A stretch of DNA of 29,217 nucleotides, taken from NCBI GenBank assembly GCA_036339375.1, contig JAYZBC010000055.1, positions 1-29,217 on the forward strand, written 5' to 3'. Position 1 is the first letter of the stretch, and each line of letters opens with the position of its first letter. Below are positions 14,963-24,159 of this stretch, piece after piece. Source of the stretch: JAYZBC01 sp036339375 (lineage in GTDB: Bacteria; Pseudomonadota; Alphaproteobacteria; MPNO01; UBA2964). Both the position numbers and the translations under genes were made by a program. Below the pieces are notes generated by a model. That model saw nothing but the letters and a program-made list of their open reading frames with translations, did not search any database and was not told the origin of the DNA.

Positions 14963-15838
14963 TTACCCTTTTAAAATTTCTAGCATGGTCTCACCAAGAG
15001 CTGCAGGAGATTGTGTAACGGCAATTCCCGCACTTTTCATTGCTTCCATTTTATCACCTGCACCACCCTTACCGCCAGAAACTATAGCCCCTGCATGACC
15101 CATTCGTCGATCAGTTGGGGCAGTTACACCAGCAATAAAACCTACGACTGGTTTTTTCTTTTTGCTATGTTTTAAAAAATAGGCAGCATCTTCTTCAGCG
15201 TTTCCACCAATTTCACCAATTAAAATTAAACCTTCTGTTTCTTTATCTGCTAAAAATAACTCAACACAATCGATAAAATTTATCCCGTTAATTGGATCTC
15301 CACCAATACCAATACAGGTTGTTTGTCCTAACCCTACTTCCGATGTTTGCGAAACAGCCTCGTAGGTTAAAGTGCCAGAACGTGAAACAATCCCAATCCG
15401 GCCACGTCGATGAATATGACCCGGCATAATACCAATTTTGCACTCGTTGGGGGTAATAATACCCGGACAATTTGGACCAATTAACCGGCTTCTCGAAGCA
15501 ACAAGGCCACGTTTGACCTTTATCATATCTATAATTGGAATTCCTTCAGTAATGCAAACAATTAAAGGTATTTGAGCTTCAATTGATTCAAGAATGGCAT
15601 CGGCAGCAAAAGGAGGTGGTACATAGATTACACTTGCACTAGCACCAGTTTTGGAGACAGCTTCACTTACTGTATCAAAAACGGGTAAATTAAGATGTTG
15701 TTCACCCCCTTTGCCCGGAGTGACCCCGCCAACCATTTTAGTTCCATAAACTATTGCTTGCTCTGAATGAAAGGTACCTTGAGCACCGGTAAATCCTTGG
15801 CATATGACCTTTGTATTTTTGTTGACCAATACAGCCAT
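14963..15838 (-). CDS. sucD: Succinyl-CoA synthetase subunit alpha
   Basis: Alpha subunit of the TCA enzyme interconverting succinyl-CoA and succinate with nucleoside triphosphate formation. The 291-residue protein shows the CoA-binding N-terminal Rossmann domain (VICQGFTGAQGTFHSEQAI), GPNCPGIITP, and the phosphorylated His248 in GHAGAIVSGGKGGAGDK. Its ATG overlaps the sucC stop by one base (TAATG), so translation is coupled. In many alphaproteobacteria sucA, sucB and lpd follow in the same direction; here the next gene is on the opposite strand. Confidence 0.97.
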   Translation of the reverse strand: MAVLVNKNTKVICQGFTGAQGTFHSEQAIVYGTKMVGGVTPGKGGEQHLNLPVFDTVSEAVSKTGASASVIYVPPPFAADAILESIEAQIPLIVCITEGIPIIDMIKVKRGLVASRSRLIGPNCPGIITPNECKIGIMPGHIHRRGRIGIVSRSGTLTYEAVSQTSEVGLGQTTCIGIGGDPINGINFIDCVELFLADKETEGLILIGEIGGNAEEDAAYFLKHSKKKKPVVGFIAGVTAPTDRRMGHAGAIVSGGKGGAGDKMEAMKSAGIAVTQSPAALGETMLEILKG

Positions 15839-17007
15839 TAGGCGGCCTCATCCACAGCTTTTACAATTTTTTTTGCAGCGTTTGCTAGGTCATCAGCAGC
15901 AATGATTGGTAGACTAGAATCTTCCAAAATTTGCTTGCCCAAGACGACATTTGTTCCCGCCAAACGGACTACAAGGGGGACTATCAAACTGACCTCCCTT
16001 GCAGCTGCCACTACACCCTCAGCAATTACGTCACAACGCATGATGCCACCAAAAATATTAATAAGGAGACCCTCAACATTTGGATCGGATAAAATGAGTT
16101 TAAAAGCAGCTGTAACACGTTCACGTGACGCGCCGCCACCAACGTCAAGAAAATTTGCGGGTTGTCCACCATAGAGTTTTATAATATCCATGGTCGCCAT
16201 AGCTAAGCCTGCCCCATTTACCATACACCCTATATTGCCTTCTAATTTTACATAATTTAAATCATATTTGGTGGCCTCAAGCTCTGTTGGGTTTTCTTCG
16301 CTCTCATCACGGAGCTTTGCTACATGTTTTTGACGAAAAAGAGCATTATCATCGATACTCATTTTAGCATCGACCGCTATTACCTCTCCTTTACCCGTGA
16401 CAGCCATTGGATTGATTTCAACTATGGACGCATCTAATTCTTCAAAGGCTGTATACATTGCTCGAATAAATACGACGGCTGATTTAACCTGCAAACCTTG
16501 CAGCCCTAAGCCATGGGCGATTTTTCGCGCATGAAATTCCTGTATTCCGTATGCGGGATCAACTGAGACTTTGAAAATTTTTTCTGGTGATCGAGCAGCC
16601 ACTTCTTCAATTTCCATGCCGCCTTCCAGCGAGGCAATAATTGTTATACGGCTGGTCACCCGATCGACCAAAATACCAAGGTAATACTCCCTAGCTATAT
16701 CACAACACTCTTCAATATATATTCTTTCAACTTCCTTACCTTCTGCCCCCGTTTGTTCGGTAATTAGCTGCATTCCTAACAGCTTCGAAGCTTGTGTTTT
16801 TACTTCTTGAATAGATTTGACAAGTTTGATACCGCCACCTTTACCGCGACCTCCAGCGTGAATTTGAGCCTTAACGACCCACCGCTTCCCACCTAATTCT
16901 TCTGCCACCTTTACTGCCTCTCCAACAGTATATGCAACACCTCCTTTAGGTACAGACAATCCAAACGCTCGAAGCAGTTCCTTTGCTTGGTATTCGTGAA
17001 TATTCAT
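15838..17007 (-). CDS. sucC: Succinyl-CoA synthetase subunit beta (ADP-forming)
   Basis: Beta subunit of succinyl-CoA synthetase. The 389-residue protein starts MNIHEYQAKELLRAFG, has an ATP-grasp domain with KAQIHAGGRGKGGG and VEINPMAVT, and a C-terminal CoA-ligase domain with NFLDVGGGAS and LLINIFGGIMRCDVIAEG. It overlaps sucD by one base and lies 134 bases after mdh, the usual alphaproteobacterial order mdh-sucC-sucD. The gap contains a 6-bp hairpin (AAACCT/AGGTTT, 17059-17074) without a good T-run on this strand, so I do not call a terminator there. Confidence 0.97.
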   Translation of the reverse strand: MNIHEYQAKELLRAFGLSVPKGGVAYTVGEAVKVAEELGGKRWVVKAQIHAGGRGKGGGIKLVKSIQEVKTQASKLLGMQLITEQTGAEGKEVERIYIEECCDIAREYYLGILVDRVTSRITIIASLEGGMEIEEVAARSPEKIFKVSVDPAYGIQEFHARKIAHGLGLQGLQVKSAVVFIRAMYTAFEELDASIVEINPMAVTGKGEVIAVDAKMSIDDNALFRQKHVAKLRDESEENPTELEATKYDLNYVKLEGNIGCMVNGAGLAMATMDIIKLYGGQPANFLDVGGGASRERVTAAFKLILSDPNVEGLLINIFGGIMRCDVIAEGVVAAAREVSLIVPLVVRLAGTNVVLGKQILEDSSLPIIAADDLANAAKKIVKAVDEAA

Positions 17008-17141
17008 TGGAGCTCTATTTTATTAAAAAGTCTTTCGTTGTAGTGAAAACAATGAATCAAACCTAAAAAGGTTTTTAGTTTAAATTTCGTGTTTTGGTCC
17101 TTCTATTTGCACAAGTTTTAAGAGTTGGGATTCTACCCGAC

Positions 17142-18110
17142 TTAGGATTTTTTATTTTTTTGGTTAATACCTTTAACAACACCTACTAAATTACGAACAG
17201 CGTCTACCGATTCCATAAACGCCCTCTTTTCAGTTTTATTCAAATTTATTTCTATGATGCGTTCAACGCCCTTGGCCCCAATTACTACAGGAACACCAAC
17301 ATAAAGGCCCTTTACCCCATATTCTCCATTCAAGTAAGCACAGCAAGGTAACACACGTTTTTGATCTTTAAGGAAGGCTTCCGCCATTTCAATTGCTGAA
17401 GAAGCAGGAGCATAAAATGCCGAACCCGTTTTCAACAAACCAACAATTTCTGCGCCTCCATCCCGGGTCCTTTGAATTATTTGTGCTAGTTTTTCTCTTG
17501 TTGTCCAACCCATTTTTACAAGATCAGGCAAAGGAATTCCTGCTACTGTTGAATAACGTGTTAATGGGACCATTGTATCTCCGTGCCCCCCTAAAACAAA
17601 AGCTGTTACATCACGAACGGAAACATTAAACTCTTCTGCTAAAAAATAACGAAAACGTGAGGAGTCAAGAATACCCGCCATTCCCACAACCTGTTTTGAC
17701 GGAAAACCAGTAGATTTCCTCAAGGCCCAGACCATCGCGTCAAGAGGATTCGTAATACAAATAACAAAGGCTTTAGGACACCATTTTTTTAGACCTTCAC
17801 CAACAGCCTTCATTACATTTGTATTAATTCCAATTAAATCATCTCGGCTCATCCCTGGTTTTCGAGCTACACCTGCAGTTACAATCACAACATTAGAGTT
17901 TTTTATGGCACGGTAGCTAGAAGCCCCTTTGATTTTTGAATCGAATCCTTCTACGGGTGAAGATTCCACGAGATCGAGAGCCTTTCCTTCTGGAATACCC
18001 CTAACAATATCAAATAAATTTACATCACCTAATTCCTTTAAACCAGCAAGATGAGCAAGCGTACCCCCAATATTTCCAGCGCCAACTAGCGCAATTTTAT
18101 TGCGTGACAT
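17142..18110 (-). CDS. mdh: Malate dehydrogenase (LDH-like type)
   Basis: NAD-dependent malate dehydrogenase of the TCA cycle, of the lactate-dehydrogenase-like class usual in alphaproteobacteria. The 322-residue protein has GAGNIGG at 10-16, an NAD-selecting Asp at 34, substrate-binding Arg83 and Arg89 in the ARKPGMSR loop, Asn121 in ITNPLD, Arg152 and the catalytic His176 in GGHGDTMVP. The ARKPGMSR loop with Arg83 is the malate-type form rather than lactate-type. A strong ribosome binding region (GGAGG and AGGAG) precedes the ATG. It lies 220 bases after sdhB and 134 before sucC. Confidence 0.96.
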   Translation of the reverse strand: MSRNKIALVGAGNIGGTLAHLAGLKELGDVNLFDIVRGIPEGKALDLVESSPVEGFDSKIKGASSYRAIKNSNVVIVTAGVARKPGMSRDDLIGINTNVMKAVGEGLKKWCPKAFVICITNPLDAMVWALRKSTGFPSKQVVGMAGILDSSRFRYFLAEEFNVSVRDVTAFVLGGHGDTMVPLTRYSTVAGIPLPDLVKMGWTTREKLAQIIQRTRDGGAEIVGLLKTGSAFYAPASSAIEMAEAFLKDQKRVLPCCAYLNGEYGVKGLYVGVPVVIGAKGVERIIEINLNKTEKRAFMESVDAVRNLVGVVKGINQKNKKS

Positions 18111-18330
18111 AAATACTCCTAATTCCTCCGTACCATACTGAGATTGCTATTTTAATTAAGTTACATCCTATTGTTTTAATATTTTCTAAAAACGTTGAAA
18201 GAGGACCTTAAAAGAAAGAACTCACCTTTTGGCATAATTTTTTTAGAGCTTTTCTTGGACAGAAGCAATTTTAATTTTTGCAATTCTTAACCTTAATTTA
18301 ATATTAAGTTTCCTTCATTTGGCTTCAATT

Positions 18331-19110
18331 TTAGCGGCCTTTGAACATAAGTTTTTTTACCTCTGAAATAGCTTTTGCTGGGTTTAGATTTTTAGGGCAA
18401 GTGCTAGTACAATTCATAATTGTGTGACACCTGTATAGCCGAAACGGGTCTTTCAAGTCATCCAATCTTTCTTTTGTTGCCTCATCACGAGAGTCAGCAA
18501 TCCAACGATAGGACTGGAGGAGCGTCGCCGGACCGAGATATTTATCACCATTCCACCAGTAGCTTGGACAGCTCGTAGAACAACAAAAACATAATACGCA
18601 TTCCCAGAGTCCATCAAGTTTTGACCGTTCTTTGGTGTTTTGCAATCGTTCTTGGCTTTGAGGTTCGGGCGTTTTATGTTTGAGCCAGGGTTCAATTGAA
18701 GAATATTGCGCGTATGCTTGTTTGAGGTCGGAGACCAAGTCTTTCACAACCTCCATATGAGGCAAAGGGTAGATTTTGACATCGCCATCCACTTCATTTA
18801 TCGCCTTAATACAAGATAAAGTGTTAGTACCATCAACATTCATAGCGCATGAACCACACACACCCTCACGGCAGGACCTCCTGAAAGTAAGAGTTGCATC
18901 CATCTCATTCTTTATCTTGATCAGTGCATCTAAAACCATAGGACCACAATCATCCAAGTCCACTCTGAAAGTATCAACCCGTGGATTTTCCCCAGAATCG
19001 GGGTCGTAACGATAAACTTCAAAATTTTTTATATTTTTTGCGTCTGCAGGAGCTTCATGAATGTTTCCAGTATGAATTTTGGAATTAGCGGGTAGAGCAA
19101 ATTCAGTCAT
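18331..19110 (-). CDS. sdhB: Succinate dehydrogenase iron-sulfur subunit
   Basis: Electron-transfer subunit of complex II. The 259-residue protein binds a [2Fe-2S] cluster through Cys80, 85, 88 and 100 (CREGVCGSC region) and the [4Fe-4S] and [3Fe-4S] clusters through two C-terminal Cys groups (about 171, 174, 177, 181 and 228, 234, 238). It follows sdhA by 65 bases and ends the sdhCDAB operon; mdh comes next after 220 bases. Confidence 0.97.
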   Translation of the reverse strand: MTEFALPANSKIHTGNIHEAPADAKNIKNFEVYRYDPDSGENPRVDTFRVDLDDCGPMVLDALIKIKNEMDATLTFRRSCREGVCGSCAMNVDGTNTLSCIKAINEVDGDVKIYPLPHMEVVKDLVSDLKQAYAQYSSIEPWLKHKTPEPQSQERLQNTKERSKLDGLWECVLCFCCSTSCPSYWWNGDKYLGPATLLQSYRWIADSRDEATKERLDDLKDPFRLYRCHTIMNCTSTCPKNLNPAKAISEVKKLMFKGR

Positions 19111-19175
19111 TTGGCTTCCTTGTTAAAGTTTTTTGATGTAGCGGGCCAGAAAAATTAACCATAAACAATCATATT

Positions 19176-20978
19176 TCAATATAAACGATCCTTGGGTGGT
19201 ACAGGATTTACCTGGTCAGTAAGGGTATTCCCGTGGACAGGGCGATACGCAAACCTACATTTACCCTTTTGATTAAGCCAAACTATTGTGTGTTTCATCC
19301 AATTTTCGTCATCTCGTTCTGGAAAGTCTTCTCGGGCATGCCCCCCACGACTTTCTTGGCGGTTTAATGCGCTTTCTATACTGACCAAGGCCTGTTCCAA
19401 GAGATTATCAAATTCTAGAGTTTCAACCAGATCTGAATTCCATATCAATCCTCTATCAGAAACTTTTAAATCACCCTTTTTTGCCCAAATTTCCCTCATT
19501 TTTTCTGCGCCTGTGGCCATCATTTCTTCCGTTCGAAAAACCGCACAGTAAGTTTGCATTACTCTTTGCATTTCCAAACGTAATTCAGCAGTAGAAATAG
19601 AGCCATTTGCGTGACGACGCTGATCTAACCAATCAAGCGCTTTATCTTCTGAATTAGATTGCAAGGGGGGCTGAGAACTCTCAGGTTTCACCAATTCTGC
19701 ACAACGATCTGCCGCCGCACGACCGAACACAACTAAATCCAGGAGCGAATTTGACCCCAAACGATTTGCTCCGTGGACGGAGACACAAGCCGATTCACCC
19801 ACCGCCATTAGTCCAGGTATTACAACATCCGGATTTTCACCCACCAAATGCACCGCTTCTCCCTTATAATTTGTAGGAACTCCTCCCATATTGTAGTGTA
19901 CCGTAGGTAGAACCGGGATGGGGTCCCTAGTAACATCAATATTTGCAAATATCCGCGCAGTCTCAGAAATTCCAGGTAAACGTTCCGAAATTATATCAGG
20001 TTCCAAGTGTTCTATATGAAGATGAATATAGTCTTTATTTGGTCCAACACCTCGCCCTTCATTCATTTCTATAGTCATTGAACGACTCACCACATCACGC
20101 GACGCAAGATCCTTTGTGTGAGGAGCATACCTTTCCATAAATCTTTCGCCTTCAGAATTAGTAAGATAACCGCCTTCACCCCTTACACCTTCCGTAATCA
20201 GCGCTCCAGCCCCATAAATACCGGTAGGATGGAACTGGATAAACTCCATATCTTGGAGAGGTAAACCAGCTCTTAAGACCATGGCATTACCGTCACCCGT
20301 TTGTGTATGCGCCCCAGTACAAGAAAAATAGCAACGGCCGTACCCACCGGTTCCTATTATTACTATCTGAGATTGGAAACGATGAATGGTTCCATCATCT
20401 AGGTTCCAAGCCATTACCCCGGCTATCTTTCCTTCAACATCGTGAATTAATTCGAGTGCAAAGTATTCTATAAAAAATTCAGCCTTATTTTTAAGGGATT
20501 GTTGATAAAGGGTATGTAAAATCGCATGTCCTGTTCTATCAGCGGCTGCGCAGGTTCGGTGTGCCGGAGGACCATCACCATATTCTGTTGTCATCCCCCC
20601 AAAAGGGCGCTGATATATCGTTCCATTCTCGGTTCTTGAAAACGGAACACCATAATGCTCAAGTTCTATTACGGAAGGCATTGCCTCCCGACACATATAT
20701 TCAATAGCATCCTGATCTCCAAGCCAATCCGCCCCTTTGACGGTATCGTAGAAATGCCAACGCCAGTCGTCTTTTCCCATATTCCCTAATGCAGCAGAAA
20801 TTCCTCCTTGTGCTGCTACAGTGTGGCTTCGTGTCGGGAAAACTTTAGTAATGCAGGCGGTTTTTAAGCCTTTTAAGGCCAAACCAAAGGTAGCCCTCAA
20901 CCCAGCGCCCCCCGCACCAACAACAACCACGTCATATTTATGGTCAATTATTTCATAAGCTTTTCCAAAACGAGACAT
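19176..20978 (-). CDS. sdhA: Succinate dehydrogenase flavoprotein subunit
   Basis: Catalytic FAD subunit that oxidises succinate to fumarate. The open frame runs 35 codons further upstream, but those codons overlap sdhD and are not protein-like; the start at 20978 gives MSRFGKAYEIIDHKYDVVVVG and overlaps the sdhD stop by one base (TGATG). The 600-residue protein has the FAD-binding GAGGAG at 21-26, the covalent-flavin His52 in RSHTVAAQGG, QFHPTGIYGAG, ITEGVRGEGG and GANRLGSNSLLDLVVFGR. Length is normal. Confidence 0.97.
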   Translation of the reverse strand: MSRFGKAYEIIDHKYDVVVVGAGGAGLRATFGLALKGLKTACITKVFPTRSHTVAAQGGISAALGNMGKDDWRWHFYDTVKGADWLGDQDAIEYMCREAMPSVIELEHYGVPFSRTENGTIYQRPFGGMTTEYGDGPPAHRTCAAADRTGHAILHTLYQQSLKNKAEFFIEYFALELIHDVEGKIAGVMAWNLDDGTIHRFQSQIVIIGTGGYGRCYFSCTGAHTQTGDGNAMVLRAGLPLQDMEFIQFHPTGIYGAGALITEGVRGEGGYLTNSEGERFMERYAPHTKDLASRDVVSRSMTIEMNEGRGVGPNKDYIHLHIEHLEPDIISERLPGISETARIFANIDVTRDPIPVLPTVHYNMGGVPTNYKGEAVHLVGENPDVVIPGLMAVGESACVSVHGANRLGSNSLLDLVVFGRAAADRCAELVKPESSQPPLQSNSEDKALDWLDQRRHANGSISTAELRLEMQRVMQTYCAVFRTEEMMATGAEKMREIWAKKGDLKVSDRGLIWNSDLVETLEFDNLLEQALVSIESALNRQESRGGHAREDFPERDDENWMKHTIVWLNQKGKCRFAYRPVHGNTLTDQVNPVPPKDRLY

Positions 20979-21328
20979 CAAAAACCAACTTGTAAAAAAA
21001 TTGTTATTACCGATAAAAAGCAGACGGTTCCAAGGGCTAATGCTAAAAATTTTGTCAGAGCAATTGAAAAACTCTTTACCCAAGGGGCACGAACATAATC
21101 TTCTAAAACTACTCTTACTCCGAGTTGAGCGTGGTGGAAGACGGTAAAAATTGTAATTATTAGTAAAATTGAATTAATTGGATTTGCCACCCATCCTCGT
21201 ACAATATTGACATCAGCACCAACTAGACCAGCGATTGACGACACAAACCAAATCGTCAAGGGGGCCAATACAACCGCTGTCAAACGTTGACCCCACCAAT
21301 GCTTAATTGCCTTCTTTGACAAATTCAT
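20978..21328 (-). CDS. sdhD: Succinate dehydrogenase membrane anchor subunit
   Basis: Small hydrophobic anchor of complex II, 116 residues with three predicted membrane helices (about 15-37, 47-68 and 88-112). The HHAQLGVRVVLEDYV segment contains the expected heme-ligand His (about 66) and the Asp-Tyr pair near the quinone site (77-78). It lies between sdhC and sdhA and overlaps sdhA by one base. Confidence 0.94.
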   Translation of the reverse strand: MNLSKKAIKHWWGQRLTAVVLAPLTIWFVSSIAGLVGADVNIVRGWVANPINSILLIITIFTVFHHAQLGVRVVLEDYVRAPWVKSFSIALTKFLALALGTVCFLSVITIFLQVGF

Positions 21329-21358
21329 TATTTTATGGTTTCCGAGATTTCTTAAGGG

Positions 21359-21757
21359 TCATAAGAAAACCCCCATTGAGTTGTATCCCCAAAGCCAAGC
21401 CACTAGGGTCAATACAATGGAAGCTATAATGACCAGCCACCCACTTGCATAAGCGGTTGAGAGTTTAAAACCTAAACCAACATCCCAAAACAAATGCCGA
21501 ATTCCGTTACACAAATGATAAAATAATGAAAACGACCATCCCAACAAAATTATGCGCCCAAACCACGATTTTATAACGTTCTGCACAATTTCAAACGCCG
21601 TTTCTCCCACTGCAGCCGCAACCAACCACCAAACCAAAAGGAAGGTGCCGAAAGCAAGTGCCAAACCAGTAATACGATGTAATATCGAAAGAACAGAAGT
21701 TAACTGCGGTTTATAAACTTGGAGATGAGGAGATAGCGGGCGGTCACTTGTCCCCAT
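21359..21757 (-). CDS. sdhC: Succinate dehydrogenase cytochrome b556 subunit
   Basis: Large membrane subunit of complex II, 132 residues with three membrane helices (about 27-50, 67-90 and 105-128). It has the RPLSPHLQVYKPQ start, SILHRITG with the quinone-site Ser and Arg (24 and 28), and the heme-ligand His81 in HLCNGIRH. It is the first gene of the sdh operon and has a well-matched promoter and an AGGAA ribosome binding site upstream. Confidence 0.95.
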   Translation of the reverse strand: MGTSDRPLSPHLQVYKPQLTSVLSILHRITGLALAFGTFLLVWWLVAAAVGETAFEIVQNVIKSWFGRIILLGWSFSLFYHLCNGIRHLFWDVGLGFKLSTAYASGWLVIIASIVLTLVAWLWGYNSMGVFL

Positions 21758-21793
21758 TTTTATTGTTCCTGTCTTGTTAAATACGCAAAGGAA

Positions 21794-21822
21794 TTTATAC
21801 CCGCACGCAATAAATTTGTTAA
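21794..21822 (-). promoter_or_regulatory. Predicted sigma-70 type promoter of sdhCDAB
   Basis: On the minus strand TTAACA (21817-21822, 5 of 6 to the -35 consensus), a 17-base spacer and TATAAA (21794-21799, 5 of 6 to the -10 consensus) lie about 36 bases before the sdhC ATG. Transcription would begin near 21787. A perfect TTGACA just upstream (21840-21845) lacks a good -10 at the right spacing. This is the best-matching promoter I found in the window. Confidence 0.55.
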
Positions 21823-21895
21823 GCCTTTAGCAACAAAATTGTCAATTAAACCACTTAAAAAAAATCGTAGCGACCTTTTTCGAACTCTAAATTCC

Positions 21896-22792
21896 TTAGT
21901 TGTTTTTTTCCTCTAGGAGTTTTATTTTTCTAGAAAAAGCTACCAACCTTTGTGCTTCAATAACATGCAATTCCTCAATAAGTTGTCCCTCAACAAGCGT
22001 TACAGCCTTTCCTTCCTTAAGGGCCACTGCATGGGCTTCAGTAATTTTTTGAGCCCAAATTATGTCTTCTTTTGAAGGAGAAAAAACTTCGTTGGCACCG
22101 GCAATGGTTTTCGGGTGCAACAGAGTTTTACCATCAAACCCCAAGGATCGACCCTGTTCACAAGAAATAAGGAATCCTTTATCATCGGATAAATCAAAAA
22201 AAGGGCTGTCTAGTATGGATAACCCATTAGCGCGAGCTGCTAGTAAACACAATTGTATACTAGTCATTAACGGCATACGATCCGGAAGATGCTTTGCATG
22301 CAAATCCTTAGTTAGATCCGCTGACCCTATCAGAAGAGCACCCAATCGTGGATGAGAGGAGGCAATTGCATTTACTTCCAAAACTCCACGTGCAGTCTCA
22401 ATCATACACCAAATTTGCATATCAGGCGGTGACCCAGATTTTTTCATCAGATCAGCAACATTTTTTACGACCCCCGGACTTTCCGTTTTAGGTAAAACAA
22501 TTATATCCGCCCCGGAACATGCGATATTCACTATGTCTTTTTCATGCCATTCGGTACCCGCACCATTAATTCTAACACCTATCTCTCTATTGCCGTAACC
22601 ACCGCCAGAAATCATTTTGACTACCCGTGACCGAGCTTCAACTTTCGCTTCAGGCGCTACCCCATCCTCCAGGTCCATAATTAGGATATCCGCGAAAACT
22701 TCCTTGCCTTTTTCCAAAGCACGCTGATTTGACCCTGGCATATAGAGTGCGCTCCGCCGAGGGCCATGTTTTTCATTTATCTGGTGCGACAT
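21896..22792 (-). CDS. HpcH/HpaI aldolase, CitE-like CoA-ester lyase
   Basis: Member of the family that includes citrate lyase beta, malyl-CoA lyase and malyl-CoA thioesterase; these cleave or hydrolyse beta-hydroxyacyl-CoA esters in the cytoplasm. The 298-residue TIM-barrel protein has RRSALYMPGSN at about 12-22, the acidic MDLEDGV at 39-45, Arg74 in GVRINGAGT, the metal-ligand Glu132 in MIETARGV, and a second acidic ligand in GSADLTKDL. No citrate lyase alpha or gamma genes are nearby, so a CitE role in that complex is unlikely. Its position next to sdhC recurs in alphaproteobacteria, where such genes are often annotated as malyl-CoA lyase or thioesterase. Exact substrate is not decided. 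Confidence 0.87.
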   Translation of the reverse strand: MSHQINEKHGPRRSALYMPGSNQRALEKGKEVFADILIMDLEDGVAPEAKVEARSRVVKMISGGGYGNREIGVRINGAGTEWHEKDIVNIACSGADIIVLPKTESPGVVKNVADLMKKSGSPPDMQIWCMIETARGVLEVNAIASSHPRLGALLIGSADLTKDLHAKHLPDRMPLMTSIQLCLLAARANGLSILDSPFFDLSDDKGFLISCEQGRSLGFDGKTLLHPKTIAGANEVFSPSKEDIIWAQKITEAHAVALKEGKAVTLVEGQLIEELHVIEAQRLVAFSRKIKLLEEKNN

Positions 22793-22910
22793 GTAAAAAT
22801 CCGTTTTGGTTTTATATAGTTTATGTGATGATGAAATTGAACATTGTTAAAATATAGAGTTGTTGTCTAATTTTCCGTTTCTCGCGTAACAATTTTCCTC
22901 TATTAAAGTT

Positions 22911-23990
22911 TCACTCAGAAGTAACCTCTGGTTCAACCACCATTGTCAAATAGGGATCATCTGTATCTTCAGATTCAACGGGTTGAACCCCAAAGTAATG
23001 TTCAGCAATTTGAACTGCGTTCAAGGCTGCTCCTTTACGTAAATTGTCTGAAACCACCCAAAAGGAAAGCCCACACTTTACCGTAGGATCCTTTCGAATA
23101 CGGCTTACATAGACCATATCATCTCCAACTGATTCCACTGGTGTGACGTATCCTTCGTCTGCTCGATGATCAACTACCGACACTCCCGGCATTTGACGTA
23201 AAAGCCTACGTGCATCTTCCACAGATACTTCGTTTACCAATTCAACGTTGACTGCTTCCCCATGACCAACAAAAACGGGAACCCTTACACAAGTAGCGTT
23301 AACTTGGATATTTGGATCGAGAATTTTTCGCGTTTCTACTTTCATTTTCCATTCTTCTTTGGTGGCACCGTCCTCCATAAAGACGTCAATATGCGGAATG
23401 ACATTAAAAGCAATTTGCTTAGTAAATTGATTCTTTGTTACCGGATCATTTACAAAAATACCCCGGGTTTGATTAAATAGCTCATCCATTGCAGTTTTAC
23501 CGGCACCGGAAACCGATTGATAGGTAGCAACAACTACCCGCTTTATCTTTGCAGCATCGTGTAAAGGCTTAAGCGCCATCACTAACTGGATAGTGGAACA
23601 GTTAGGATTGGCTATAATCATACGATTTGTCTGTTTTGTAATCGCTTCTGGATTTACTTCTGGAACTACCAAAGGAACATCAGGTTCCATACGAAACTGG
23701 GAAGTATTGTCCACAACCAAACAACCCACTTTAGCAGCTCGTGGGGCATGAATTTCCGATACCTTGGCACCAGGTGAAAACAGAGCTAAATCAAATCCTG
23801 AAAAATCAAAGTCATCCAAGGTTTGGACTCGCAAAATTTTATTTTCCCCAAAAGAAACTTCTCTTCCAGAAGAGCGTTCAGATGCAAGAGCAACGATTTC
23901 TTCTATGGGAAAGGCTCTTTCGGAAAGTGTTTGGAGGATTTCTCTACCAACATTGCCAGTGGCGCCTACAACAACAACTTTATAACCCAT
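22911..23990 (-). CDS. asd: Aspartate-semialdehyde dehydrogenase
   Basis: NADPH-dependent enzyme that reduces beta-aspartyl phosphate to aspartate semialdehyde, the branch point to lysine/diaminopimelate, threonine and methionine. The 359 residues show GATGNVGREIL at about 9-19, the nucleophile Cys131 in NPNCST, Gln158 in TYQSVSGAG, and substrate Arg236 and His243 in RVPVFVGHGEAV. The C-terminal tail (about 342-359) is acidic. It is the last gene of the leuCDB-asd series, 167 bases after leuB. Confidence 0.96.
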   Translation of the reverse strand: MGYKVVVVGATGNVGREILQTLSERAFPIEEIVALASERSSGREVSFGENKILRVQTLDDFDFSGFDLALFSPGAKVSEIHAPRAAKVGCLVVDNTSQFRMEPDVPLVVPEVNPEAITKQTNRMIIANPNCSTIQLVMALKPLHDAAKIKRVVVATYQSVSGAGKTAMDELFNQTRGIFVNDPVTKNQFTKQIAFNVIPHIDVFMEDGATKEEWKMKVETRKILDPNIQVNATCVRVPVFVGHGEAVNVELVNEVSVEDARRLLRQMPGVSVVDHRADEGYVTPVESVGDDMVYVSRIRKDPTVKCGLSFWVVSDNLRKGAALNAVQIAEHYFGVQPVESEDTDDPYLTMVVEPEVTSE

Positions 23991-24062
23991 GTTTTAATAC
24001 CTTAATTCATTAGCCACAAAAGATTTCGTCACAAGGATAGGCTGAAATTTATGCGCAGAAAC

Positions 24063-24076
24063 GAAAATTAATTTTC
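24063..24076. repeat. 14-bp AT-rich palindrome upstream of asd
   Basis: GAAAATTAATTTTC is a perfect palindrome in the leuB-asd gap, about 72 bases before the asd ATG. It could be an operator or a chance feature of AT-rich DNA; no regulator binding site is recognised. Confidence 0.3.
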
Positions 24077-24143
24077 TGTTTTTAAAGCTTTTGCACCTTT
24101 TCGAGCGGTTATAAAAATGTACTAAAGTTGGCAATACAAACTG

Positions 24144-24159
24144 AAAAAAGACTTCGTCT
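24144..24159 (-). terminator. Weak terminator-like hairpin at the end of leuB
   Basis: On the minus strand AGAC-GAA-GTCT forms a 4-bp stem overlapping the leuB stop codon and is followed by a run of T. The stem is short, so it may only attenuate transcription into asd. Confidence 0.3.

Noticed and set aside
14901..14970. Bidirectional terminator between TauD copy 2 and sucD
   Set aside because: GGGTAA at 14920-14925 and TTACCC at 14963-14968 are complementary, but the loop is 37 bases and one arm is inside the sucD coding end; there is no usable T-run.
17059..17074. Terminator between mdh and sucC
   Set aside because: The 6-bp AAACCT/AGGTTT hairpin is not followed by a T-run on the minus strand, and mdh-sucC are normally co-transcribed.
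20979..21083. Upstream extension of sdhA by 35 codons
   Set aside because: It overlaps sdhD in another frame and lacks family similarity; the ATG at 20978 with the one-base TGATG overlap gives the standard N-terminus.
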